From NCBI RefSeq assembly GCF_001434315.1, contig NZ_AZFE01000031.1:271861-335860 (forward strand): a stretch of DNA of 64,000 nucleotides, given 5' to 3'. Made by a program: the position numbers and the translations under genes. Positions within the stretch are counted from its first letter, which is position 1, and each line of letters starts with the position of its first letter. Under the pieces are notes generated by a model. That model was given only the letters and a program-made list of their open reading frames with translations. It searched no databases and was not told where the DNA came from. This document shows, one piece after another, positions 42,778 to 53,006 of the stretch. This DNA is from Paucilactobacillus oligofermentans DSM 15707 = LMG 22743 (GTDB lineage Bacteria; Bacillota; Bacilli; Lactobacillales; Lactobacillaceae).

Positions 42778-44031
42778 TTATAATTTCTTCCGTTCTGCGC
42801 GCATAATTGAAATTGTGCTCCGGATTGATTTCCAAAAACCACTTTGATTATAGACCAGCACGTTACTTTTGTAAGCTTTAGCCGTAAACCAAGTAAATAA
42901 TCCCAAAAAGATAACTGAAATCAAAATACTAATGATGGCATCCCCAATTGTAGCAAAACTCATTGCTAATCGAACTGGCATCACCGATGGCCCAACAAAA
43001 GGTACATAACTGGCAATTTTGACCACTAAACTATCGCCACCTTGAGCTACTAATGCAAAGATATAGCCTAAAAGTCCCAGCATCGAGATTGGCATTACCG
43101 CTTGCTGGACCTGTTCTTGATTAGCCACTAATGAACCGGTTAAAGCTGCTAGGACAGAATAAGTAAGGACTGCAATTATGAAGAAAATAATAAATATCAG
43201 TCCATTAATCGAGGTCAACACACTAAAATCAAAGTTTTGAACTAATGATTTTACAAGTTCCAAATTCATGATTGGATGCCAACCAACTAAAATAATTACC
43301 GCATATAACAACACATGAACTAACAACAATAGTAAAATCCCGGCTAATTTACCAAAAAATTGGGTTGTCGCATCGACTGATGACAACAAAGTTTCCATGA
43401 TTCTCGAACCTTTTTCGGTTGCAATTTCTTGTGCAATCATCGAACCATAACTCATAGTAAATACTAACATTAACACAGTGATTGAAAGTGCAATTAACCG
43501 ATTACTCGTATTTGTTTTATCATTCTTAATCGCTGATTTACCGTCATTCACGGCCACTGTTTTGGTTGATAATCCTGCCGGTTTCAGTAAAGTCTGTACT
43601 TGATCCGCATTCAAATTAAGCTTACTAGCTTGGGCAGATACTTGTAACTGTGTAAGTACACTTTGAATTACTTTAGTTGAAACGGTTTTACCACCGTCTC
43701 GAATTTTCAACTTAGCATTAATCTGCCCATTCTGAACCGGCACTACCAGCACAGCATCTAATTTTTTATGATTCAAGGCTTTATCAGCTAAGGTTTGACT
43801 CTTAAAGTTTTTGACCTTTGTCGCTGGTAAAGATTTTGCTAACGTTTTGGTAATCGTGGGCGATGAACTAACTACCCCGATGGTTGGATCATTATTTGAA
43901 TTTTCAACTAAATGACCAATCCCAACCATAATACCCAATAAGACGATTGGTGAAATAACCAAGATAATCCATGCGGTACTACGTACATTTTTCATAAAGA
44001 CTTGTTTCATAATGATTACTAGCTTATTCAT
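42778..44031 (-). CDS. ABC-2 type exporter permease, NatB/YhaP-like
   Basis: Membrane component (about 417 aa) of a two-gene exporter. One N-terminal helix, a large outer loop (about residues 35-160), then five or six helices, as in NatB-type permeases for Na+ or drug/lipid export. KGSRIMETLLSSVDATTQFFGK matches the family. Start ATG 44031, with GGTGA five bases upstream. It overlaps the ATPase gene by eight bases. Substrate unknown. Confidence 0.83.
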   Translation of the reverse strand: MNKLVIIMKQVFMKNVRSTAWIILVISPIVLLGIMVGIGHLVENSNNDPTIGVVSSSPTITKTLAKSLPATKVKNFKSQTLADKALNHKKLDAVLVVPVQNGQINAKLKIRDGGKTVSTKVIQSVLTQLQVSAQASKLNLNADQVQTLLKPAGLSTKTVAVNDGKSAIKNDKTNTSNRLIALSITVLMLVFTMSYGSMIAQEIATEKGSRIMETLLSSVDATTQFFGKLAGILLLLLVHVLLYAVIILVGWHPIMNLELVKSLVQNFDFSVLTSINGLIFIIFFIIAVLTYSVLAALTGSLVANQEQVQQAVMPISMLGLLGYIFALVAQGGDSLVVKIASYVPFVGPSVMPVRLAMSFATIGDAIISILISVIFLGLFTWFTAKAYKSNVLVYNQSGFWKSIRSTISIMRAERKKL

Positions 44032-44920
44032 CACGTTCACCAACTTTCATTCGGAAAATTTCATCTAAGGTTGGTGCTTGTTGACTAAACTCTGGAATAT
44101 AGCCATTTTTCGTTGCTGCTGTAAAAATCGTTTGGCCCACTTCTGGCGATTTCAGCATTAATTCAAACCGATTTCCATCTTGCTTAATTTTTTCAACGCC
44201 CTCAAAACTAATTAGTTCATCCCGAGTTAATTGTGATTCGATCATTAACTTAATTCGCCCATATGAATTACGAATTTCGTCAACTGTCCCATTAAGGACC
44301 GTTTTACCATTTTTCAACATAATTAATCGATCTGATAAGGCTTCCACGTTAGCCATATCATGACTAGAATAAATAATACAGGCACCCGAATCACGCATCA
44401 TATTAATTCCATCTTGTAATAAACTTGCATTGACTGGATCTAAACCAGAAAATGGTTCATCTAAAATAATCAACTTAGGCATGTGAATTAAAGTGGTAAT
44501 TAATTGGATTTTTTGTTGGTTTCCCTTACTTAAATCCTTTAATTTATCAGATTTTTTCCCTTTTACTTGAAATCGATCAAACCATTTATCTAGTTGTGCA
44601 TCAACATCTTTAGCTTTCATCCCCCGTAATTGGGCAAAATACGAGATTTGTTGGTCAACGCGCATTTTAGGATATAAACCACGTTCTTCTGGTAAATAAC
44701 CCAAGATATCGTAATCTTTATTTGTCAATGGATGCCCATCCCACAAAATATCGCCTTGATCTGCCGTAATAAAATTAAGAATCATCCGAAACGTGGTGGT
44801 CTTCCCCGCTCCATTTTGACCAATTAAGCCCATAATTTCACCTGGACGAACTGTAAACGATTCATTATCAACCGCCACCATCGAACCAAATGTTTTTGTT
44901 AATTTGTTAACCTCTAACAT
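44024..44920 (-). CDS. ABC exporter ATP-binding protein, NatA/YhaQ-like
   Basis: ATPase of 298 aa. Walker A GQNGAGKTT, signature LSKGNQQK, Walker B LIILDEPFSGLDP, and switch His in YSSHDMAN. A C-terminal extension of about 80 residues follows, typical of this group. It is first of a two-gene operon with a -10 box TATACT (44955-44960), extended by TGG. Confidence 0.87.
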   Translation of the reverse strand: MLEVNKLTKTFGSMVAVDNESFTVRPGEIMGLIGQNGAGKTTTFRMILNFITADQGDILWDGHPLTNKDYDILGYLPEERGLYPKMRVDQQISYFAQLRGMKAKDVDAQLDKWFDRFQVKGKKSDKLKDLSKGNQQKIQLITTLIHMPKLIILDEPFSGLDPVNASLLQDGINMMRDSGACIIYSSHDMANVEALSDRLIMLKNGKTVLNGTVDEIRNSYGRIKLMIESQLTRDELISFEGVEKIKQDGNRFELMLKSPEVGQTIFTAATKNGYIPEFSQQAPTLDEIFRMKVGERDE

Positions 44921-44954
44921 TGTTAACCCCTCCTACTAATTTACCATTGGACAA

Positions 44955-44963
44955 AGTATACCA
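44955..44963 (-). promoter_or_regulatory. Extended -10 promoter of the NatAB-like operon
   Basis: Minus strand TGGTATACT. The -35 region falls in the T-rich end of the preceding terminator. Confidence 0.45.
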
Positions 44964-44975
44964 TATCCACAATCT

Positions 44976-45028
44976 AAAAAAAAAATGCCCACAACGATTA
45001 AACATTACAGCTAATCATTGCAGGCACA
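44976..45028 (-). terminator. Terminator of the GntR/ABC operon
   Basis: Minus strand GCCTGCAATGATTA pairs with TAATCGTTGTGGGC (few mismatches) and is followed by about nine Ts. Confidence 0.8.
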
Positions 45029-45043
45029 TTAAAATTTAGTTTT

Positions 45044-45850
45044 TTAAATACTACGTGGGTCAGTTTCGACCCATTTTTTCAGTAAGAACACGTTGATAAA
45101 TGAAATGAAAATCACGGCAATGGTGAAATAACCCGAAGCCATCAGCATCGATGCTGCAGCAGTATTAGCCACATCAGCTTTATCTAAACTAGTAGTGAAT
45201 TCAACAAATAAATTATTACTTACATTACTGATATAACCAGCAATTTTAAGAACAACAAATGATACTAACACATACAAAATTACTCGATAAATTTTTTCAT
45301 GTAACGTTGGTAAAAAAGTACTAATTGATTCAACAATCAAATGAATCAAGGTTACAAAAATCCAGATAAAGATGACCATAATAAAGATCAATAAAATTGC
45401 TGAAAAAATAACTTGATATGGAAATTTAGCCTCACTAAGTGTTTTTACAATCTCATCTAAATACTTAAAACTACTGATCAATCCACTAATATTGAAAATC
45501 AATAATAACAAGACTTGTGCAATTCCAAAATAAAGATAATTTAAAAATACTGAGCCAAGATTAGCTAGATAAAATTTAGAACTCGAAACTGGAATTAGTC
45601 GATAAAAGTTACGAGTCCAAACTCGTTCTTGGCGAACCGTTAACATAAAAAACATAATGACTGAAGCAAAGAATGAAATAGTAAACGTAATTGCAAAAAT
45701 CCCTGCACTGAACGACGAGCCTTTACTACTACTAAAAAATGCTAATACAACACCGGTAAGTAAGGCAACAACTTCCATAGAAACGAAAGTATTCACCACA
45801 CGAACTTTATCTCGAAATAAAGCTTTCGTTAATTTATTGAAACTAATCAT
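45044..45850 (-). CDS. ABC transporter permease of a GntR-controlled exporter
   Basis: Membrane protein of about 268 aa with six hydrophobic segments. The start is the ATG at 45850, with AAGGAGG about eight bases upstream; the upstream frame from 45913 runs through the ATPase gene. Ends KKWVETDPRSI. No specific family could be named from memory, but the operon layout (GntR-YtrA regulator, ATPase, permease) is that of cell-envelope stress exporters such as Ytr or bacteriocin-resistance transporters. Confidence 0.75.
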   Translation of the reverse strand: MISFNKLTKALFRDKVRVVNTFVSMEVVALLTGVVLAFFSSSKGSSFSAGIFAITFTISFFASVIMFFMLTVRQERVWTRNFYRLIPVSSSKFYLANLGSVFLNYLYFGIAQVLLLLIFNISGLISSFKYLDEIVKTLSEAKFPYQVIFSAILLIFIMVIFIWIFVTLIHLIVESISTFLPTLHEKIYRVILYVLVSFVVLKIAGYISNVSNNLFVEFTTSLDKADVANTAAASMLMASGYFTIAVIFISFINVFLLKKWVETDPRSI

Positions 45851-46556
45851 TGTCGTTTTCCTCCTTATAAAAGCTTTCATAGTATTCTTCAATACTTTGA
45901 TTATATTCTTCACGGATTTTGTCGGCTGCTATCTGGTTAACAACCGTTCGATCTTTAATAATAATTACTTGATCTAACAAGTTTGCAATATCACTAACAT
46001 GATGATCACTGACAATGACTGATGCATTGTCTGGCATCCAGGTTAGAATATTTTCGATAATCTTTTTACGTTTCATACTATCAATTCCATCAAAAGGTTC
46101 ATCAAGTAGATATAATCTTGCGCGTCTTGCTAAAGTAATTGAAATTACAAAGTTACGACGCATTCCTTTTGATAACTGGCTCAGTTTTTGTTTTAAATTT
46201 AGATCAAAGTTTTTGGCTAATAAATTAAAATTAGTCATACTAAATTCAGGATAAATTGAATCGTAGAACTTTGCCAAATCTCCCATACGGGCATCGTTAC
46301 TAGCGCCAGATAATTGTTCACTGAAACTAACCATGCCTTTAATCGTCGTTTTATCAACTTCACCGTCCAAAATAATACTTCCTTGATAGTTAGTTGCTGC
46401 TCCAGCAATCAACCGCATTAATGTAGTTTTCCCAGCGCCGTTGTCACCTAACAATCCAATAATCGAGCCCGTCGGAATCGTCAGTGAAACATCCGATAAC
46501 AGCACCCGCATATTACGTTTATAAGTTAGTTGGTCAATTACTAATAAATTATCCAT
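45843..46556 (-). CDS. ABC transporter ATP-binding protein of the GntR-controlled exporter
   Basis: ATPase of 237 aa with Walker A GDNGAGKTTL, signature LSKGMRRN, Walker B LYLLDEPFDGID, and switch His in VSDHHVSD. It overlaps the regulator by eight bases and the permease by eight, so all three are translationally coupled. Confidence 0.87.
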   Translation of the reverse strand: MDNLLVIDQLTYKRNMRVLLSDVSLTIPTGSIIGLLGDNGAGKTTLMRLIAGAATNYQGSIILDGEVDKTTIKGMVSFSEQLSGASNDARMGDLAKFYDSIYPEFSMTNFNLLAKNFDLNLKQKLSQLSKGMRRNFVISITLARRARLYLLDEPFDGIDSMKRKKIIENILTWMPDNASVIVSDHHVSDIANLLDQVIIIKDRTVVNQIAADKIREEYNQSIEEYYESFYKEENDND

Positions 46557-46926
46557 TATCTTGTTCCTTTCTTTGTCCTATATAGGTCGTCAAGTATTCT
46601 AGAACTTCATCTGGTGAAACTTGTAACGCCGTTAAATTGTTATACATTACTTCAATTTGTTCTTCAACTACATGTCGTTTTAATGCAAATAATTTTTCCA
46701 TATCCGTGGTCACAAAATTTCCTTTCCCCCGCTGAGTTACAATGATTCCCTCTTCAACTAATTCGCTGATTGCCCGTTGAATCGTGTTAACATTAACTGT
46801 TAAATCAACTGCCAACTGGCGAACTGCAGGTAACTTATCCCCTGGATTTAAGTGTTCAATAATGATTTCTTTATAAAGGTACTTTTTTATTTGGTAGTAA
46901 ATTGGTACTTTGTCGTCAAACTGCAT
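46549..46926 (-). CDS. GntR-family regulator, YtrA subfamily
   Basis: A short 125-residue GntR protein with the DNA-binding head IYYQIKKYLYKEIIIEHL, then DKLPAVRQLAVDLTVNVNTI and the wing VTQRGKGNFV. The small C-terminal region is typical of YtrA regulators of ABC export operons. A dyad operator overlapping its -10 box suggests autorepression of the operon. Confidence 0.88.
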   Translation of the reverse strand: MQFDDKVPIYYQIKKYLYKEIIIEHLNPGDKLPAVRQLAVDLTVNVNTIQRAISELVEEGIIVTQRGKGNFVTTDMEKLFALKRHVVEEQIEVMYNNLTALQVSPDEVLEYLTTYIGQRKEQDNG

Positions 46927-46946
46927 AGTCTTCAGCCTCCTTTCAC

Positions 46947-46972
46947 TAGTGTATTAGTTTACTATTACACTA
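46947..46972. promoter_or_regulatory. GntR/YtrA-type operator
   Basis: TAGTGTATTAG (46947-46957), 4 bases, CTATTACACTA (46962-46972): an 11-bp dyad with one mismatch, containing the GTGTA/TACAC core known for YtrA-type sites. Confidence 0.7.
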
Positions 46973-46997
46973 TAATATAGATTGATTTAGATTGCAA
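46969..46997 (-). promoter_or_regulatory. Promoter of the GntR/ABC operon
   Basis: Minus strand TTGCAA (46992-46997), 17 bases, TATAGT (46969-46974). The -10 overlaps the operator. Confidence 0.7.
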
Positions 46998-47007
46998 GAC
47001 TTATACT

Positions 47008-47054
47008 AAAAAACATCTACTAAACCAAATAATTTGGTTTAGTAGATGTTTTTA
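47008..47054 (-). terminator. Terminator of the purine operon
   Basis: ACATCTACTAAACCAAAT pairs with ATTTGGTTTAGTAGATGT, flanked by A and T runs, following purD. Confidence 0.92.
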
Positions 47055-47061
47055 ATTGTAT

Positions 47062-48318
47062 TTATTTATATGCTTTATCGCCGATGTCACGGCGATATCT
47101 CAACCCATCAATCGACTGTTGATCTAGCCATTGATAAATTTTATCCTGGGCACTTTCAACACTATTAGCATGCGTCACCAAACTTAAAATTCGTCCACCC
47201 GAGCTGACTAAGGTATCATCAACTTGCTTAGTACCAGCAAAATCGACTTGAATATCTGTTGGAGTTTCTAAAAAGCGACTCAAATTCACTCCCGAACCAG
47301 AGCTCTGCGGATATGCCTTAGATGCTACACCCACACAAAGATAGGTTTGATCTGATTGCCATTCAACTACTTGCAATTCATGATTAAGTAATTTAATCAG
47401 TAATTCATAAAAATCGGTTTTTAGTTGTGGTAAAACTACTGAAGTTTCCGGATCACCAAAGCGAACATTAAATTCAATTACTTTTGGTCCCGAATCAGTA
47501 GCAATTAAACCCGTATATAAAATCCCACAAAACGGATTACCTGCTGCCATCGTATTAACAATTGGCTGAATAATTGTATCTAACGTCGCATCTCTAATTT
47601 CTTGGCTAATTTGTGGTACCGGACTATACGCACCCATTCCACCCGTATTTGGTCCTAAATCACCATCATAAGCTGCCTTATGATCTTGAGCTAATGGCAT
47701 AGGAATTATCTGTGTACCATTCACAAACGTGAAAAAGGAAAATTCTTGTCCAATAAGAAATTCTTCGATCACAATTTCATCAGCCGCAAATTTACTTTCA
47801 CCCAACATTTCATGAACTGTGACGATTGCCATTTCATAATCAGTCGCAATTACAACCCCCTTACCAGCGGCCAAACCGTCTGATTTAATTACAATCGGAT
47901 AGTCAACCTGGTTTAAATATGCAATAGCTTTGATTTCATCAGAAAAGTTTTGATATTCGGCGGTTGGAATCTGCGCGATTTCCATCTGTTCTTTGGCAAA
48001 AGTTTTTGAGCCTTCTAGTCGCGCGGCATTTTTAGTTGGCCCAAATATTTTTAAATCAGCAGCCATAAAATAATCGACAATTCCCGCTTGTAATGGAACT
48101 TCTGGGCCAACAACGGTTAAGTCAATGTGTTCTAGTTTGGCAAAATTAATTAATTCATCAAATGCCAACTCATCAATCGGTACTAGTTTCAAATTACTTG
48201 CTTGCATCCCTGGATTACCTGGAGCACAAAAAACCGTTTCTACGTGTTCACTTTTTAAAAATTGACGGCAAATGGCGTGTTCACGAGCACCACTACCAAT
48301 AACTAATACTTTGGCCAT
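47062..48318 (-). CDS. purD: Phosphoribosylamine--glycine ligase (GAR synthetase)
   Basis: ATP-grasp ligase (418 aa) joining phosphoribosylamine with glycine, step 2 of purine synthesis. VLVIGSGAREHAICR at the N-terminus and HKAAYDGDLGPNTGGMGAYSP are diagnostic. It is last in the operon, 39 bases after purH. Confidence 0.96.
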   Translation of the reverse strand: MAKVLVIGSGAREHAICRQFLKSEHVETVFCAPGNPGMQASNLKLVPIDELAFDELINFAKLEHIDLTVVGPEVPLQAGIVDYFMAADLKIFGPTKNAARLEGSKTFAKEQMEIAQIPTAEYQNFSDEIKAIAYLNQVDYPIVIKSDGLAAGKGVVIATDYEMAIVTVHEMLGESKFAADEIVIEEFLIGQEFSFFTFVNGTQIIPMPLAQDHKAAYDGDLGPNTGGMGAYSPVPQISQEIRDATLDTIIQPIVNTMAAGNPFCGILYTGLIATDSGPKVIEFNVRFGDPETSVVLPQLKTDFYELLIKLLNHELQVVEWQSDQTYLCVGVASKAYPQSSGSGVNLSRFLETPTDIQVDFAGTKQVDDTLVSSGGRILSLVTHANSVESAQDKIYQWLDQQSIDGLRYRRDIGDKAYK

Positions 48319-48357
48319 AATGAAAACTCCTGTATTTTTATCTCAAACCCGACTAAA

Positions 48358-49887
48358 TTAATGTCTAAAGTGTCTGCGACCGGAAAAGACTAGTGCAATC
48401 CCATATTTGTTAGCATTATCAATTGAGTCTTGATCACGAATACTACCACCCGGTTCAACGATAGCTTTAATTCCGTGTTCAGCGGCAAATTCTACACTAT
48501 CACCCATTGGAAAATAGGCATCGGATGCTAGTACGGCTTGGTCATACGTTTCAGCAGCTTCAGCTTGTTTAATTGCAATTTGTGCAGAACCTACCCGATT
48601 CATTTGTCCGGCCCCAATTCCAAGTGTCATTTGATCCGTTGCCACAACAATCGAGTTACTTTTAACATGTTTAGCCACAATTTGTGCAAACTCAAGGGCT
48701 TTTAATTCTTGTTCCGTAGGTTGTTTTTCTGATACCACTTTAAAATTAGCAATCGATTCATGAACTAAATCTTGTTCCTGACATAATAATCCACCCATAA
48801 CTGAAACCGTTTCTAATGCTGTTTGAGGACGAGCATTAAAATCAACTGTCATTAATCGTAAATTCTTTTTCTTTGCCAACATTTCAAAAGCATCATCATC
48901 AAAGCTAGGTGCAATAATCATTTCTAAAAATAAGACATGCATTTTTTCAGCCGTTGCTAAATCGACGTTCCGATTTAAAATAATAATGCCTCCAAAGATC
49001 GAGGTACTATCTGCAGAGTATGCCCGATCCCAGGCCTGACCAATCTCAGTTCCTAACCCAATACCACATGGATTCATATGTTTAACAGCGACCACAGCAG
49101 GTTCATCAAATTCCGCACTCATTCGTAAGCCCGCATCAGCATCTTTAATATTGTTAAACGACAATTCTTTTCCATGTAATTGTTTTGCTTGCGTAATTGA
49201 AAATGCTTCGGGGAGTGCATCTTCATAAAAGGCAGCTTGTTGGTGGCTATTTTCGCCATAGCGTAAGGATTGAACTTTGTTATAAGTTAGGGTTAAACTT
49301 TCTGGAAATTCTTCATCAGCCCCTAAATATTGGGCAATTAAGGCGTCATATGCAGCGGTATGACGAAAAACATCTAACGCTAAATTACGCCGAAAGGCAA
49401 AATCATCTGAGCCATCATGAATCGCATTTAAAATATGATTATAATCAGTTGGTTTCACAACCGTAATTACATCAGCAAAATTTTTAGCTGCCGCCCGCAA
49501 CATACTTGGGCCACCAATATCAATTTGTTCAATGGCTTCTGGTTCCGTCACGCCTTCAGACTGAATCGTGGCTTTAAATGGATAAAGGTTCACAGCGACT
49601 AAATCAACCGTATCAATATGATGATCTTTCAACGCTTGCATATGTTCTGGAACGTCACGACGAGCCAATAAACCAGCGTGAATTCGGGGATGTAAAGTTT
49701 TAACCCGTCCGTCCAGCATCTCTGGAAAATCAGTAATTTCTTCAACTGCTGTTACTTGAATCCCAGCGGCCTCGATTGCTTTTTTGGTGCCACCCGTTGA
49801 AACTAGCCGATATCCTAAGTTAGTTAATCCCTTTGCAAAGTCAACAATTCCCGTTTTATCTGAAACACTTAATAATGCTGTTTTCAT
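48358..49887 (-). CDS. purH: AICAR transformylase / IMP cyclohydrolase
   Basis: Bifunctional enzyme (509 aa) performing the last two steps of IMP synthesis. The N-terminal cyclohydrolase begins [18 protein letters not shown] with [15 protein letters not shown]; the transformylase part contains [13 protein letters not shown], which holds the Lys-His pair. AAGGGGC precedes the ATG. Confidence 0.97.
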   Translation of the reverse strand: MKTALLSVSDKTGIVDFAKGLTNLGYRLVSTGGTKKAIEAAGIQVTAVEEITDFPEMLDGRVKTLHPRIHAGLLARRDVPEHMQALKDHHIDTVDLVAVNLYPFKATIQSEGVTEPEAIEQIDIGGPSMLRAAAKNFADVITVVKPTDYNHILNAIHDGSDDFAFRRNLALDVFRHTAAYDALIAQYLGADEEFPESLTLTYNKVQSLRYGENSHQQAAFYEDALPEAFSITQAKQLHGKELSFNNIKDADAGLRMSAEFDEPAVVAVKHMNPCGIGLGTEIGQAWDRAYSADSTSIFGGIIILNRNVDLATAEKMHVLFLEMIIAPSFDDDAFEMLAKKKNLRLMTVDFNARPQTALETVSVMGGLLCQEQDLVHESIANFKVVSEKQPTEQELKALEFAQIVAKHVKSNSIVVATDQMTLGIGAGQMNRVGSAQIAIKQAEAAETYDQAVLASDAYFPMGDSVEFAAEHGIKAIVEPGGSIRDQDSIDNANKYGIALVFSGRRHFRH

Positions 49888-49923
49888 CTTTTATATGCCC
49901 CTTATTCATTTTAATGTTTTCGA

Positions 49924-50502
49924 TTATGATAAATGTTTTTGTTCAATTACCTTACATAAACTATCAAAATATAACTGATGTTCAACTCGATGAATTCTTG
50001 TTGCTAATGAATCAATATCATCCGTTGGTAAAACCTCTACAACCTGTTGAGCAATAATTGGCCCTGTATCAACACCGGTATCAACATAGTGAACTGTCAC
50101 TCCAGTTGATGTAACACCAGCAGCAAAGGCATCTTCAATCCCATGCCGACCTGGAAATTTAGGTAACATCGCTGGATGAATATTAATAATTTGACCTGAA
50201 AAAGCACTCAATAAGACTGGTGAAACAATCTTCATATAGCCAGCCAATATGAGTAAATCCACCTTAAATTGGGCTAAATAAGTTTCAATTGCTGTCTCAT
50301 AATCATGTTTATCGTTGAACTCTTTTAATGTATGAGTCCAGACCGGAATCTTCGCTTCATGCGCCCGTTGCACGACTTGTGCCTCCGGATGATCACAAAT
50401 TAAACTGATCACTTTAATTGGTAAGTCGCTGGCATTAATTTTTGCTATCAATGCAGAAAAATTAGTTCCCGTTCCCGACGCAAAAATTGCTACATTAATC
50501 AT
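49924..50502 (-). CDS. purN: Phosphoribosylglycinamide formyltransferase
   Basis: Uses 10-formyl-THF to formylate GAR (192 aa). The N-terminus VAIFASGTGTNFSALI and the catalytic region INIHPAMLPKFPGRHG are present, with the Asp in HYVDTGVDTGPII. The second ATG (50502) sits five bases after GGGAGA and is preferred over 50505. Overlaps purM by eight bases. Confidence 0.95.
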   Translation of the reverse strand: MINVAIFASGTGTNFSALIAKINASDLPIKVISLICDHPEAQVVQRAHEAKIPVWTHTLKEFNDKHDYETAIETYLAQFKVDLLILAGYMKIVSPVLLSAFSGQIINIHPAMLPKFPGRHGIEDAFAAGVTSTGVTVHYVDTGVDTGPIIAQQVVEVLPTDDIDSLATRIHRVEHQLYFDSLCKVIEQKHLS

Positions 50503-51535
50503 CATTTTCTCCCAGCAATTTCACTTGTTGTTCACCAACTAATTTTGACACTTGGCCAATTTGATAATACTCTTCATCACCCAATAAACTAGTTACTTCT
50601 GCCAACTGATTAGTATGAATTGCCAACACCATTCCTAGACCCATGTTAAAAGTTTCGTATCGATCTTCGACTGATAATTCACCTTTATTAACTAGTAAGT
50701 CAAAAATTGGTTGGTGTTTCCAAGTACTTGTATCAATCTCAGCCTGTAAATCAGCAGGTAACATTCGTGGAACATTTTCTAATAGTCCACCGCCAGTAAT
50801 GTGGGCTGCTCCCGCAATTAATCGCTGCTGTAATAATGGCTGCATTAGATTGACGTACAACTTAGTTGGCGTTAATAATTCATCAATTAATTCACCATTT
50901 ATTCCATCAACATGATCACTAAATTCAAATTCATTATCTTCAAATAAAATTTTCCGGACTAGTGAAAAGCCATTACTATGTAGTCCGCTTGCTGGTAATC
51001 CCAATAAAATATCACCGGCTTGGACATTAGCCGGGTTCAATAATTGTCGTTTAGATGCTAGTCCCACCGCAAAACCAGCCAAATCAAAATGCCCTGGTTG
51101 ATAAACACCAGGCATTTCTGCCGTTTCACCACCTAACAAGACAATTCCATTATCTTGGCAAACAGTTAGGATACGATTTAAAATAACATCAATTTGTTCA
51201 GGCTTAACTTCTGCTAGGGCCATATAATCCAAGAAAAATAATGGTAATGCCCCTTGTGCTAATAAATCGTTAACACACATCGCAATTAAATCTTGACCAA
51301 TCATATCAACTTTATCTGCCGCTGATGCCAATAAAACTTTCGTTCCAACACCATCACTGCCCGCAACTAAAACCGGCGTATCAAGTTGACTATCGTCCAT
51401 TTCATACATCCCCGCAAAACCACCTAATTGCCCAATCACATGGCCGTCTTGCTGCGACATTTTCTTTTTTAAGTTTTGAACAACCTCATCCCCGGCAGCA
51501 ATATTCACTCCGGCTCGTTCGTAAGCATTAGACAT
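50495..51535 (-). CDS. purM: Phosphoribosylformylglycinamidine cyclo-ligase
   Basis: AIR synthetase, 346 aa. Starts [17 protein letters not shown] and carries GSDGVGTKVLLA and GLHSNGFSLVRKIL. Overlaps purF by eight bases, with CAGGAGG within the purF end. Confidence 0.96.
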   Translation of the reverse strand: MSNAYERAGVNIAAGDEVVQNLKKKMSQQDGHVIGQLGGFAGMYEMDDSQLDTPVLVAGSDGVGTKVLLASAADKVDMIGQDLIAMCVNDLLAQGALPLFFLDYMALAEVKPEQIDVILNRILTVCQDNGIVLLGGETAEMPGVYQPGHFDLAGFAVGLASKRQLLNPANVQAGDILLGLPASGLHSNGFSLVRKILFEDNEFEFSDHVDGINGELIDELLTPTKLYVNLMQPLLQQRLIAGAAHITGGGLLENVPRMLPADLQAEIDTSTWKHQPIFDLLVNKGELSVEDRYETFNMGLGMVLAIHTNQLAEVTSLLGDEEYYQIGQVSKLVGEQQVKLLGENDD

Positions 51536-53006
51536 TCGTATTGACCTCCTGCGATAAAGTTGCGGTTAATTCATGTTGATCTGCCGTTTTAGGATATTCA
51601 AACGTGGCTTCATAATCGTAAAGTGGGGTTGGATATTCACCATCAAAATACGACACGCATAGACCATCATTTGGCGCTGCTTGGTTTAACCCAATTGATT
51701 TAATTAATCCATCTAAACTTAGGAAACTTAAAGCATCAGCTCCAATTTGTTCACGCATTTCTTCAATCGTGTAGTTGGCAGCCATTAATTCACGTGTGTG
51801 TTCGATATCAATTCCATAGAAACACGGATATTTCAGTGGTGGTGAAGCAATTAACAAGTGCACACTTTTGGCCCCGGCATCGCGCAACATCTTAACAATA
51901 TAAGTACTAGTAGTACCACGCACAATTGAATCATCAACTAAGGCCACTTTTTTACCTTCAACCACTGCTCGAACTGCGGATAATTTCATTTTCACACCTT
52001 GTTCGCGCAATGCTTGGGTTGGTTGAATAAATGTCCGAGTACTGTATTGATTTTTTAATAATCCCATTTCATCTGGAATTCCTAATTGTGAGGCTACTCC
52101 CGAAGCTGCCGACAATGAAGAATTCGGTACTCCCACAACAATGTCAGCATCAATTTTATTTTCTTGTGCTAACTGACGACCCATTCGTTGTCGTGCTAAA
52201 TGCACATTCACCCCATAAATATCAGAATCAGGTCGGGCAAAATAGATATATTCCATCGCACAAACGGCTAATTGTGTATCCGTTGTATATTGACTAATTC
52301 GATAACCATCATCATCAATGACGATCAACTCACCTGGTTGCACATCCCGAATAAATTTTGCTCCCACAACATCTAATGCACAAGTTTCACTAGCCACAAT
52401 CCAAGCACCATTCTCTAATTGACCAATTGCTAATGGTCGAAAGCCATTGGGATCAAGAGCCGCATACAATGCATGATCCGTCAAAATTAAGTAAGCAAAG
52501 CCACCTTTAATCTGGCGTAAACTCGCGCTTAATCGATCTTCAAATTTTGCTTGTGGTTGTCGTTGAATCAAATGCATTAAAACTTCAGTATCTGAACTTG
52601 ATTGAAAGATTGCGCCAGCTTGTTCTAATTCTAATCGCAAACTTACTGCGTTAGTTAAGTTACCATTATGAGCTAACGAGATATCATAATCCGTGTAGTG
52701 AAAATTTAAAGGTTGAATATTTTCAATTCCATTACTACCAGCCGTTCCATAACGAACATGTCCAATCCCAGCCGTTCCCACTAATTCATCAATCGTTGAT
52801 TGCTGATTAAAGACATCCGCCAATAAGCCAATTCCCTTGTGACTGACTAGTTTGCCATCATCATTACGCACAACAATTCCCGCACCTTCTTGACCACGAT
52901 GTTGTAAGCTATGAAGGCCAAAATAAGTTCGTTGCGCCGCTTGAGTATCACCCCAAACTCCAAAGATGCCACATTCTTCATTTAAGCTTTTTACTTCATT
53001 TGCCAA
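51528..53006 (-). CDS. purF: Amidophosphoribosyltransferase
   Basis: Commits PRPP and glutamine to purine synthesis; about 492 aa. Reading from a TTG at 53006 the protein begins [16 protein letters not shown]: an 11-residue propeptide precedes the catalytic Cys. AAGGAGG lies seven bases upstream inside purL; an in-frame GTG at 53024 would overlap that site. The PRPP loop is [14 protein letters not shown]. Both the glutaminase and phosphoribosyltransferase domains are complete. Confidence 0.94.
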   Translation of the reverse strand: MANEVKSLNEECGIFGVWGDTQAAQRTYFGLHSLQHRGQEGAGIVVRNDDGKLVSHKGIGLLADVFNQQSTIDELVGTAGIGHVRYGTAGSNGIENIQPLNFHYTDYDISLAHNGNLTNAVSLRLELEQAGAIFQSSSDTEVLMHLIQRQPQAKFEDRLSASLRQIKGGFAYLILTDHALYAALDPNGFRPLAIGQLENGAWIVASETCALDVVGAKFIRDVQPGELIVIDDDGYRISQYTTDTQLAVCAMEYIYFARPDSDIYGVNVHLARQRMGRQLAQENKIDADIVVGVPNSSLSAASGVASQLGIPDEMGLLKNQYSTRTFIQPTQALREQGVKMKLSAVRAVVEGKKVALVDDSIVRGTTSTYIVKMLRDAGAKSVHLLIASPPLKYPCFYGIDIEHTRELMAANYTIEEMREQIGADALSFLSLDGLIKSIGLNQAAPNDGLCVSYFDGEYPTPLYDYEATFEYPKTADQHELTATLSQEVNTNV

